Positions 17,128-24,236 of a stretch of DNA of 64,000 bases are shown here, one piece after another. Both the position numbers and the translations under genes were made by a program. The stretch's first letter is position 1, and each line of letters opens with the position of its first letter. The notes under the pieces were generated by a model that was not told where the DNA came from, made no database searches, and worked only from the letters and a program-made list of their open reading frames with translations. Source of the stretch: Brevibacterium sp. (GTDB lineage Bacteria > Actinomycetota > Actinomycetes > Actinomycetales > Brevibacteriaceae); contig JAKDSA010000003.1 of the NCBI GenBank assembly GCA_030457025.1, positions 38,363-102,362 on the forward strand, read 5' to 3'.

Positions 17128-17601
17128 ATGAAGGTTCATCTCGGCACCGACCACGCAGGATTCGAATTCAAAGAGGTTCTCAAGGCCCACCTCGGCGATT
17201 CGGGGTACGAGGTCATCGACCACGGCGCGCTCGAATACGACGCACTCGATGACTATCCCGCGTTCTGCATCGCCGCGGCACAGGCTGTCGTCGATGATCA
17301 GGCAGCGGGAGTTGAGGCCCTCGGCGTCGTCATCGGCGGGTCCGGCAACGGAGAGCAGATCGCTGCGAACAAGGTCAAGGGAGCCCGGACCGCCCTGGCC
17401 TGGAACACCGACACCGCCAAACTCGCGCGCGAGCACAACAACGCCCAGATCGTGTCGGTGGGCGCCAGGCAGCACACAGAGGCTGAGTCGATCGCCATCG
17501 TCGATGCCTTCCTCTCGGAGCCCTTCTCCGGCGAAGAGCGGCACGAGCGTCGGATTCGGATCATGGACGAGTACGAGGCCACAGGCAAGGCCGGTCTGTG
17601 A
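17128..17601 (+). CDS. rpiB: Ribose-5-phosphate isomerase B, actinobacterial Glu type
   Basis: A 157-residue RpiB/LacA-family isomerase beginning MKVHLGTDHAGFEFK. The active-site loop reads GGSGNGEQIAANK, with the Glu that mycobacterial RpiB uses as catalytic base instead of the Cys of E. coli RpiB, followed by KGARTALAW and the HNNAQIVSVGAR phosphate-binding segment. It interconverts ribose-5-phosphate and ribulose-5-phosphate in the pentose phosphate pathway. A GAAGGAG site precedes the ATG. The alcohol dehydrogenase gene starts 16 bases downstream, so they are probably co-transcribed. Confidence 0.94.
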   Translation: MKVHLGTDHAGFEFKEVLKAHLGDSGYEVIDHGALEYDALDDYPAFCIAAAQAVVDDQAAGVEALGVVIGGSGNGEQIAANKVKGARTALAWNTDTAKLAREHNNAQIVSVGARQHTEAESIAIVDAFLSEPFSGEERHERRIRIMDEYEATGKAGL

Positions 17602-17617
17602 TCGCGGGGGACACGCT

Positions 17618-18730
17618 GTGAAGATCCGTGGAGCCGTGCTTCGGGACATGGGTGCCCAGCGCCCTTACGCTCAGACTCGGCCGATGTCGATCGAGGACCT
17701 CGACCTCGACGGGCCCGGTCCCGGTGAGATTCTCATCCGACTCAGCGCGGCCGGTGTCTGCCATTCCGATCTCTCAGTCGTCGACGGCAATCGGCCGCGG
17801 CCACTGCCGATGCTCCTCGGACACGAAGGCGCAGGAGTCGTCGAACAGCTCGGTGCAGGTGTCGATGACCTGGAGATCGGCGATCAGGTCGTCACCGTGT
17901 TCCTGCCGCGGTGCGGCGAATGCGCGAACTGTCTCACGGACGGCAAACTCCCGTGCACTCCGGGCAGTGCCACGAACGGCGCGGGAACATTGCCGTTCGA
18001 CGGACATAAGGTCCGCCTTCACGATGATTCGGGTGCCGAAGTGCTCCACCACCTCGGTGCGTCGGTGTTCGCCTCCCACGCTGTGCTCAATCGCGCCTCC
18101 GTCGTCCCGGTTGCCTCCGACGTTCCCGCATCGATCGCGGCAGTGCTCGGCTGCGCGGTCCTCACAGGCGGGGGAGCGGTTCTCAACGCGGGAGTTCCGG
18201 GGCCTGAGGACGAGGTCATGATCGTCGGGCTGGGCGGGGTCGGGATGGCTGCCCTGATCACGGCCCTGTCCATTGAGACTGCCGGCGTCATCGGCGTCGA
18301 TGCGAATCCGGACAAATTGGTCCGGGCACAGGAACTGGGCGCGGCCGAGGTCTACACTCCCGAGCAGCTGGGCCAGCGACGGGCGCCGATCGTCATCGAA
18401 TGCGTCGGCCATCCGCGGGCCTTCGAAACCGCGTTCTCTGCGACCGCGGTCGGCGGGAAGACCATCACGGTGGGCTTGCCTGCCCCGGACGCGCAGTCAC
18501 ACATCACCCCGGTCACTCTCACAGCCGAGGCACGCACCGTCATCGGTTCGTACCTGGGCTCGGCGGTGCCCAGCCGTGATATTCCCGTCTACGCCGATCT
18601 GTGGCGTCAGGGCAAACTGCCGGTCGAGGAGCTGGTGTCGGACACCATCGGCCTCGATGACCTCAATGAAGCCTTCGACGCTCTGGCGGACGGAACTGTT
18701 GTGCGGCAGGTCATCGACTTCCAGTACTGA
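17618..18730 (+). CDS. Zinc-dependent alcohol dehydrogenase (MDR superfamily)
   Basis: A 370-residue medium-chain dehydrogenase from GTG 17618, preceded by a G-rich site 16 bases after rpiB; the open frame extends upstream over rpiB but that part is a shadow. Catalytic zinc ligands are in GVCHSD and LLGHEGAGVV. The structural zinc loop is LPRCGECANCLTDGKLPC with four cysteines. The Rossmann motif is VGLGGVGMAAL, followed by GVDANPDKL, where Asp suggests NAD over NADP. It resembles class-III-like or NDMA-dependent alcohol dehydrogenases; the natural alcohol or aldehyde cannot be assigned. Its last 20 bases overlap the convergent sugar dehydrogenase gene. Confidence 0.9.
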   Translation: MKIRGAVLRDMGAQRPYAQTRPMSIEDLDLDGPGPGEILIRLSAAGVCHSDLSVVDGNRPRPLPMLLGHEGAGVVEQLGAGVDDLEIGDQVVTVFLPRCGECANCLTDGKLPCTPGSATNGAGTLPFDGHKVRLHDDSGAEVLHHLGASVFASHAVLNRASVVPVASDVPASIAAVLGCAVLTGGGAVLNAGVPGPEDEVMIVGLGGVGMAALITALSIETAGVIGVDANPDKLVRAQELGAAEVYTPEQLGQRRAPIVIECVGHPRAFETAFSATAVGGKTITVGLPAPDAQSHITPVTLTAEARTVIGSYLGSAVPSRDIPVYADLWRQGKLPVEELVSDTIGLDDLNEAFDALADGTVVRQVIDFQY

Positions 18731-19955
18731 GGTCGGAGGGAATGCGGAGGATCCGGTCGTCGCCGTCGGCCGGATCGCCGCGCCCGTCCGTGTTGTTCGT
18801 CAGGATCCATACCTCGCCACTCGGTGTCGTCACCACATCACGCAGGCGACCGAACTCTCCGGCATAGGCATCCTTGTCCGCAGCGACATCCGCTGATGGC
18901 ATGGTCCGCAGGACCTGCCCGCGAAGGTTGGCGATGAGAATTGTGTCGTGGCTGATGGCGATTCCACTCGGGCTGGCCTGGTCGGGGCTCCACTGCTGAA
19001 TCGGATCGGTGAAGTCATCGTCATCGGCGCCGCCCTCTGAGATCCCTTCGACCTCCGGCCAGCCGTAGTTGCCGCCGGCCTCGATGATGTTGAGCTCGTC
19101 CCAGGTGTCCTGGCCGAACTCGCTGGCATACATAGTGCCGTCCTCGTCCCAGTCCAATCCCTGCGGATTGCGGTGCCCATAGGAGTAGACGAGGGAATTG
19201 TCGAAGGGGTTGTCCTCGGGCACACTGCCATCGGGCTTCATCCGCAGGATCGAACCCGAGAGTGATTCACGATCCTGTGCGGCACCTTGGTCGCCGGCGT
19301 CGCCGACCGTGGCATAGAGCATCCCGTCCGGGCCGAAAGCCATGCGCCCACCGTTGTGGAATCCGGCCTTGGCGATGCCGTCGACGATCGTCTCCGGCGA
19401 GCCGAGTTCGATCCCATCAGAACCGCGCGTGATCGGAAAGCGCTGGATTCGGTTGTCCGATTCGGCGGTGAAGTAGGCATAGAGACTGTCGCCGCGGACG
19501 CTCAGTCCCAAGAGACCACCCTCACCCGAGGCGGAGACGCCTGCAACCGTGGCGACCTCCCGGACGTCTGCGGGGCGATGAGAGTCGATTTCGAGGATCC
19601 GAGCGGAATCCCGTTCACTGACCAGAGCCGTTTTCTCATAGAAGGCAACCGACCATGGGGCCTCCAGATTCTGCGCCACTACTTCCGATTCGGCATCGGG
19701 CCGGCTGTTCTCATCGGCACCGTTGTCGTTCTGCGAAGCGGGAGCCGCCGAGCCTGCTGAGGGAGAATCTGCGAGGGGCGAATCTTCCTGATCGGAACTG
19801 CAGCCACTCAGCGCCAGCACAAGTGTCATCGCGATAGCGGCGCGTCTACGAGCGGTGCCTGCAGCTCGGTCTCCGATCTGTGGCGCGAGGTGGTGCGGAC
19901 CCGTGCGCGGTGGCACCTTGTGGAGGAGGGGTCTGTCGTGTCGTCGGATCTGCAT
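18711..19955 (-). CDS. Lipoprotein PQQ-dependent sugar dehydrogenase family (YliI-type beta-propeller)
   Basis: About 414 residues from ATG 19955 (AAAGGTG upstream; 20003 would add 16). After an unusually long basic N-region comes the hydrophobic stretch MTLVLALSGC with a lipobox, so the protein is probably exported and lipid-anchored. The body is a soluble aldose dehydrogenase propeller: VAQNLEAPWSVAFYE, HNGGRMAFGPDGMLYATVGD, YSYGHRNPQGLDWDEDG and GGNYGWPEVEG. Such proteins oxidise aldoses using PQQ, though many homologues have no shown activity and no PQQ synthesis genes are in view. The gene converges on the alcohol dehydrogenase with a 20-base overlap. Confidence 0.85.
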   Translation of the reverse strand: MQIRRHDRPLLHKVPPRTGPHHLAPQIGDRAAGTARRRAAIAMTLVLALSGCSSDQEDSPLADSPSAGSAAPASQNDNGADENSRPDAESEVVAQNLEAPWSVAFYEKTALVSERDSARILEIDSHRPADVREVATVAGVSASGEGGLLGLSVRGDSLYAYFTAESDNRIQRFPITRGSDGIELGSPETIVDGIAKAGFHNGGRMAFGPDGMLYATVGDAGDQGAAQDRESLSGSILRMKPDGSVPEDNPFDNSLVYSYGHRNPQGLDWDEDGTMYASEFGQDTWDELNIIEAGGNYGWPEVEGISEGGADDDDFTDPIQQWSPDQASPSGIAISHDTILIANLRGQVLRTMPSADVAADKDAYAGEFGRLRDVVTTPSGEVWILTNNTDGRGDPADGDDRILRIPSDLSTGSR

Positions 19956-20083
19956 CGGCGGCGCACCTTTCGGCCTCGGCAATCTGCGAGCCTGCCCTCC
20001 CATTGTCCCCTGTGCTGACGAAAGTTGGGAAGCGAAATAATCATGAGACTGAGTTCAGCACGAGGCAGTGGGCCATAGGTACG

Positions 20084-20116
20084 AAGAAAGCCGCCCGGAC
20101 ATTCAGTCCGAACGGC
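20084..20116 (-). terminator. Terminator of tRNA-Pro
   Basis: On the minus strand GCCGTTCGGAC pairs with GTCCGGGCGGC (two G-T pairs) around a 5-base loop and is followed by TTTCTT, just 10 bases after the tRNA-Pro 3' end. Confidence 0.85.
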
Positions 20117-20126
20117 TTCGCTATCG

Positions 20127-20200
20127 TCGGGATGACAGGATTTGAACCTGCGACCCTCTGTTCCCAAAACAGATGCGCTACCAAGCTGCGCCACATCCCG
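20127..20200 (-). tRNA. tRNA-Pro (anticodon TGG)
   Basis: Minus-strand 74-base cloverleaf: acceptor CGGGATG/CATCCCG, D arm GCGC...GCGC, anticodon loop TTTGGGA (anticodon TGG) and T arm with GGTTCAAATCC. CCA is not encoded. Confidence 0.95.
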
Positions 20201-20334
20201 CGACGTAGACAATCTAACCACAAGCAGGGGTCAAGATGCACATCGATTCGGCTCCTCATCGCGAATGGGATGCAGGTCACAGGCGGCAGGTGAAGTCGCA
20301 GCAGGTGGTGTGACTCAGCTCATCTTCAGTCGAT

Positions 20335-20364
20335 TTGGCGGCCGGTGCGGATGTCGACTATAGT
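20335..20364 (+). promoter_or_regulatory. Promoter of tRNA-Gly
   Basis: TTGGCG (20335-20340) and TATAGT (20359-20364), 18 bases apart, match -35 and -10 elements and would start transcription a few bases before the tRNA. Confidence 0.65.
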
Positions 20365-20378
20365 CGTTAACGCAACAC

Positions 20379-20452
20379 GGGGATGTAGCTCAATGGTAGA
20401 GCCTCAGTCTTCCAAACTGATGGTGCGGGTTCGATTCCCGTCATCCCCTCCA
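20379..20452 (+). tRNA. tRNA-Gly (anticodon TCC), island attachment site
   Basis: Cloverleaf with acceptor GGGGATG/CATCCCC, D arm GCTC...GAGC, anticodon stem TCAGT/ACTGA around CTTCCAA (anticodon TCC), T arm GCGGG-TTCGATT-CCCGT, discriminator T and an encoded CCA. The T-arm is repeated exactly at 40390-40406, making this gene the likely insertion site of the iron island. Confidence 0.96.
20427..20443 (+). repeat. Putative attL: T-arm of tRNA-Gly
   Basis: The 17 bases GGGTTCGATTCCCGTCA inside the tRNA-Gly gene are identical to 40390-40406, in direct orientation and 19,963 bases apart. The copy here sits inside an intact tRNA, as usual for the attachment end that restores the tRNA gene. Confidence 0.75.
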
Positions 20453-21083
20453 AGTTTCAGCCTGTTACTAGGGTAGGCGTCACCAGGCAAGTGGTGTGGC
20501 CGTATGGTCCTCCGTGTCATACCGGCGAGGTATGGCAATGATCAGGTGCCATTTGTCGACAAAGTCGAGCCGGTGGAGTGTCGCTTTGGCGGAAGATCGG
20601 TTCTCGGAACATGACGTCGATGAACGATCTCAAGAGGGAACTACTGAGGATCAGGCGTTGTGATCCGATAATATTCTTCAGCGATCTGCCGATAGAAGCA
20701 GAGATTTCCTCAGTGCTGTTGGCCCCGGTCCATGTTTTTTGCAGGTCATAATTCCATGCCTTCTCCCATCCGCGGAGTACTGCTCCGTGGTCAGCACACT
20801 GTGGTGACCACACTGCTCTGATGCTCGCATCCTGGAGATATTCGGAAACGCAGCCGAAGTCATGGGCGCGGACGGCCGCAAAGTCTGGTGACCCCCTGAA
20901 CAATTTCCATAACCCTGTAGCGAAGTTGAGCGTCGACTCTGTCCCTTCCGGCAGCGAGGTTCGGGTGGAGACACAGTCGGAGCATCCGAAGTCGATCTCA
21001 CTGGAAAATTAGAGGATTGCCCCGGTTGAAACGGGTTCGGTGGTACCAGCCCACCTGCACGTGACGACAGAACAGGTGGAATC
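20453..21083. other. Gene-poor island left end
   Basis: This 631-base stretch between tRNA-Gly and hmuV is less GC-rich than its surroundings. It holds one protein-like but startless minus-strand frame (20517-21008, listed separately) and a weak hairpin near 21019-21036 with a T-rich minus-strand tail that may end hmuV transcription. No integrase or RNA gene is seen. Confidence 0.6.
20517..21008 (-). pseudogene. Truncated protein remnant, family unknown
   Basis: A minus-strand frame is open for 164 codons from just after a stop at 21009-21011 to the stop at 20517. It lacks an ATG or GTG near its beginning; the first usable start is TTG 20903 (128 residues). Its composition is protein-like, with segments such as ATGLWKLFRGSPDFAAV, RGWEKAWNYDLQKTW and SSSLLRSFIDVMF, rather than the Arg/Pro-rich look of shadow frames. 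It is probably a 5'-truncated gene left at the island junction. No family recognised; it does not look like an integrase. Confidence 0.4.
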
Positions 21084-21896
21084 TTAGATGGGGATGAGGA
21101 TCGGGGTGTTGATCCCCTCGGCCTGCAGCTTACGCACTCGCTGACCGTAGACGTCCTCGATGAGTTCCTCGCTCAGCGCGACCTGCGGGGAGCCGTCGGC
21201 CACGAGCTTCCCATCACCGAAGACGAGTACTCGGTCGGCATATCTCAAGGCGAGGTTGAGATCGTGGAGGACTACCGCGATCGCCGATCCGTTATCGCGC
21301 ATGCGCCTGACCGAACGCAGCAGGGTCTCCTGATGTTTGAGGTCGAGTGCTGCCGTGGGCTCGTCGAGGAAGATGATTGGTGTCGTCTGAGCAGTCGTGC
21401 GGGCGTAGGACACACGAGCAGTCTCACCGCCGGAGAGCGTCGTGATGTCACGGGTTTCGAAGCCACTCAGGTCGGAGTCCTCGATCGCTTCGGCGACGAG
21501 GTTTTCGTCCTCGTGAACATCGACGGCCCAGGGCAGACGGCCCATATGCACCGCTTCCTTCACGCTGAACGAGAAGTTCGAGCTGTTGTGCTGGAGCATG
21601 ACGGAGCGCTTCCGCGCCAGCGGACCTGACTTCCATGAGCGGAGGTCGGTTCCCGCAATCTCCACCGTCCCCTTCGTGGGTGCGACATCGCCGGACAGGA
21701 GGGAGAGCATCGTTGACTTGCCCGCACCGTTGGGGCCGACGAGTGCGACGACCTCTCCGGACATGAGACTGAACGAGACCCCTGATACGAGCTCACGGCC
21801 GTCGATCGCGAAGGTCACGTCACAGGCGCGCACGACCACATCGACGGCGGGGGCTTCTGATTCTTTCATTGCTTGTGTCATCTCCTTCGTCACCAT
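21084..21896 (-). CDS. hmuV: Haem/siderophore ABC transporter ATP-binding protein (HmuV-like)
   Basis: A 270-residue ABC ATPase from ATG 21896, which overlaps the hmuU stop and has GAGGA 7 bases upstream. Walker A is GPNGAGKST, the signature LSGGETAR, Walker B PIIFLDEPTAALD and the switch histidine VLHDLN. RKRSVMLQHNSSNFSFSV and VHMGRLPW resemble HmuV/ChuV haem importers as well as FecE-type siderophore importers. It powers uptake through HmuU. Much longer frames upstream are shadows over hmuU. It is the last gene of the minus-strand hmuT-hmuU-hmuV operon. Confidence 0.88.
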   Translation of the reverse strand: MVTKEMTQAMKESEAPAVDVVVRACDVTFAIDGRELVSGVSFSLMSGEVVALVGPNGAGKSTMLSLLSGDVAPTKGTVEIAGTDLRSWKSGPLARKRSVMLQHNSSNFSFSVKEAVHMGRLPWAVDVHEDENLVAEAIEDSDLSGFETRDITTLSGGETARVSYARTTAQTTPIIFLDEPTAALDLKHQETLLRSVRRMRDNGSAIAVVLHDLNLALRYADRVLVFGDGKLVADGSPQVALSEELIEDVYGQRVRKLQAEGINTPILIPI

Positions 21897-23077
21897 GAGC
21901 TTTTCCTCATTCTCACGACCAGGAAGAGGAAGAACGGAGCGCCGACGGCTGCGGTGAAGAGACCGATCGGGACTTCGGCCGGTGGTGCGACGACGCGAGA
22001 AGCGCAGTCGGCGGCGACGATGAGTATGGCGCCGACGATTGCGGATATCGGCAGCAATCCGCGGTGTCCAGGACCGACGATGATGCGCACGATGTGCGGC
22101 ACGACGAGTCCGACGAAGCCGATGGCACCGGCGAAGGCGACTGCTGCGCCCGTGAGGAGCGCGGTTGCAACGATGATGATCAGTCGCGTGCGTTTGACAT
22201 TGAGGCCCAGATGCTGGGCCTCGCGTTCGCCGAGGGTGAGCACGTCGAGCGCGCGGGAGCTGACGAAGAGGACGATGAGGCCGATCGCGAAGATCGGCAC
22301 GGTGGCGAAGAACTGCGGCCACGTGATCTTGGCCAGCGAGCCCATCTGCCAGAACGTTAAGGTCTGCAACTGTTGGTCGTCCGCGATGAACGTGAAGAAG
22401 CCGGTGAGCGCCTGGCATCCGGACCCCACTGCGATCCCCACGAGCAGCATGCGCGAGGTGCCTGTGTTCCGTCCGGGTCGGGCGAGGCCGTAGATGAGCC
22501 CTGTCACTGCGAGGCCGGCGAGGAATGCGCCCAGCGGAAGCAGCCAGGTGATGCTGCTGCCGGCGAGCACGATGACACCGACGGCACCTGCCGAGGCACC
22601 ACTGCTGACTCCGATGATGCCCGGGTCTGCGAGGGGATTGTTGAACAGGCTCTGCAGGGCCGCGCCGGAGATTGCGAGCGCCGCGCCCACCAGTACGCCC
22701 ATGAGCACTCGAGGCACGCGCAGCTGCCATACCACCGAGACGTCGCGCTGACTGAGGTCAACACCATCGGCAAGGTGGAGCTGGGCAGCAACGATGCGCA
22801 TGACGTCGCCGAGGGGGATCCTCAGAGGTCCGACCGAGGCCGAGACCACCATGAGCAGAGCGAGAACGAGCAGCCCGATGACCACGCAGGTCAGCAGCGG
22901 TAGTCGCCTCACATCATGGCGGTTCTCCGACTTCGAGGTGCGACGGCCCGTCGACCCGGTGTGCTGGGGAAGACCAGTGCGCCGTGGCGCACCCTGAGGT
23001 GGGACTGATATGGCGCACTCGGCTGCGGGCGCGGTCGTCTCCGTCAGTGTCGTACTAACGTCGGCCGAACCGGTCAC
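21890..23077 (-). CDS. hmuU: Haem/siderophore ABC transporter permease (FecCD family, HmuU-like)
   Basis: A 395-residue FecCD permease starting with GTG whose GTGA overlaps the hmuT stop. A ~55-residue Pro/Thr-rich N-terminal extension is followed by about ten membrane helices. Family landmarks are LRVPRVLMGVLVGAALAISGAALQ (read in parts), NNPLADPGIIGVSSGA, LGEREAQHLGLNV, GFVGLVVPHIVR and GHRGLLPISAIVGA. It forms the membrane channel with HmuV and receives cargo from HmuT. Sequence does not settle whether the cargo is haem or a ferric catecholate. Confidence 0.92.
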   Translation of the reverse strand: MTGSADVSTTLTETTAPAAECAISVPPQGAPRRTGLPQHTGSTGRRTSKSENRHDVRRLPLLTCVVIGLLVLALLMVVSASVGPLRIPLGDVMRIVAAQLHLADGVDLSQRDVSVVWQLRVPRVLMGVLVGAALAISGAALQSLFNNPLADPGIIGVSSGASAGAVGVIVLAGSSITWLLPLGAFLAGLAVTGLIYGLARPGRNTGTSRMLLVGIAVGSGCQALTGFFTFIADDQQLQTLTFWQMGSLAKITWPQFFATVPIFAIGLIVLFVSSRALDVLTLGEREAQHLGLNVKRTRLIIIVATALLTGAAVAFAGAIGFVGLVVPHIVRIIVGPGHRGLLPISAIVGAILIVAADCASRVVAPPAEVPIGLFTAAVGAPFFLFLVVRMRKSSW

Positions 23078-24105
23078 GGCAGTTCTGCGACGGCTTCGGC
23101 CAGGGCCTGGGCACCGACCCCGATCTCAGGGCTGGAGTACTTCAACTGGGCGTCAGGCATCACGTAGATCGCGGAGTTCTTTCCAGCCGGCGTCTGCTGA
23201 AGTGTGGGGAACGCTTTCCAGAGACCATCCTCGCCGCCCCACTTATCGTAGTCCGATTCTGCCATGACGATGACATCCGGTGCCGCGGCGACAATTCCCT
23301 CGCTGCTGAACTCACGGGAGTATCCACGCAGCTTCGACTCTGCCCCCACGCTTGTGTAGCCCAGAGTCTCGATCATCTCGTTGCCAGGTGTACCCGTTCC
23401 CGCAACAGCATTCTGACCGCCGGCGCCATTCGCTGTGACTTCGATGATCGACAGGTCGGTCTTTCCGGATCTCTTGGCGGTGTTCGCCGCATCGGCAAGC
23501 TGATCGTCGACGAGTGTTGCCAGTTCTTCACCGGCGGCTTCGGCACCGACATAGGACGCGACGGCCTTGAGCTTGTCACTCTGCGACTGCTGATCATCCA
23601 TCACAACCGCATCAGTCCCGGCATTCCGGAACTGTTGCGCGACGGAGCCATGGCGCTTGGTGTTGTCGCCGATGAAGAGTGTCCCGTTCATCGCGAGCAG
23701 TCCCTCGACGCCTGTCTCCTTCCCGAACTCGAAGTGCTCCGGAGCCTCAAGGCCCTCCGGCGAGGTCGAATTCTCCGGTGCTGCGACGATGTTGTCCTTG
23801 AGTCCGAGCGCGCCAAGGGTGGAAGCCACACCGTCGCCGGCGACGATAATTTTGTCGATGTCGTTGACCTCGACCTCAGTGTTGGTACCGTCCGTGACCT
23901 TCGCTGGCAGCTGCGGATCCGCCTCGACCGAGGAGAAGTCGCTGGCACCGCTGATCTGGGACCAGTCTGCCGGGAGGGGAACGGAGAGATCGGATCCCGC
24001 GTTTGCCTCGGCGGTCTCATTATTCATCGCGGCTGATCCGGATCCGCCGCAGCCGGCGAGGGCGAGGGCGCACACCGCACCGATGATCGAAAGTTGTGTT
24101 CTCAT
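23074..24105 (-). CDS. hmuT: Haem/siderophore ABC transporter substrate-binding lipoprotein (HmuT-like)
   Basis: A 343-residue lipoprotein with signal MRTQLSIIGAVCALALAGC (lipobox LAGC), a disordered Gly/Ser/Asn linker and a class-III (FepB/BtuF-like) binding fold: TEVEVNDIDKIIVAGDGVASTLGALGL, read in parts, NIVAAPENSTSPEG, PDVIVMAESDYDKWGG and a long connecting helix. It should capture the iron-containing ligand outside the membrane. RGYSREFSSEGI has a Tyr where HmuT proteins place a haem ligand, but I cannot verify alignment. AAGGAGAACA precedes the ATG. A 16/19 DtxR-type box lies 27 bases upstream of the start. Confidence 0.87.
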   Translation of the reverse strand: MRTQLSIIGAVCALALAGCGGSGSAAMNNETAEANAGSDLSVPLPADWSQISGASDFSSVEADPQLPAKVTDGTNTEVEVNDIDKIIVAGDGVASTLGALGLKDNIVAAPENSTSPEGLEAPEHFEFGKETGVEGLLAMNGTLFIGDNTKRHGSVAQQFRNAGTDAVVMDDQQSQSDKLKAVASYVGAEAAGEELATLVDDQLADAANTAKRSGKTDLSIIEVTANGAGGQNAVAGTGTPGNEMIETLGYTSVGAESKLRGYSREFSSEGIVAAAPDVIVMAESDYDKWGGEDGLWKAFPTLQQTPAGKNSAIYVMPDAQLKYSSPEIGVGAQALAEAVAELP

Positions 24106-24131
24106 TGTTCTCCTTGATGATTTCGGGGAAT

Positions 24132-24150
24132 ATTGGTTAGCCTACCCTAA
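24132..24150. promoter_or_regulatory. DtxR/IdeR-type iron box upstream of hmuT
   Basis: The 19 bases from 24132 match the DtxR/IdeR consensus TTAGGTTAGSCTAACCTAA at 16 of 19 positions. The site is 27 bases before the hmuT start codon, so repression by an iron-loaded DtxR/IdeR regulator is expected. Confidence 0.8.
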
Positions 24151-24236
24151 TGTTACGGGCATGCGCAAAGCTGAACCGTGGGGCTGAGCGGCAACCCGCT
24201 TCGTCTAAGTGGCAGAGACTGCGGCGGCACCGCGGC

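Noticed and set aside
20469..20487. A fourth DtxR/IdeR box just after tRNA-Gly
   Set aside because: About 11 of 19 positions match and no start codon is nearby; too weak.
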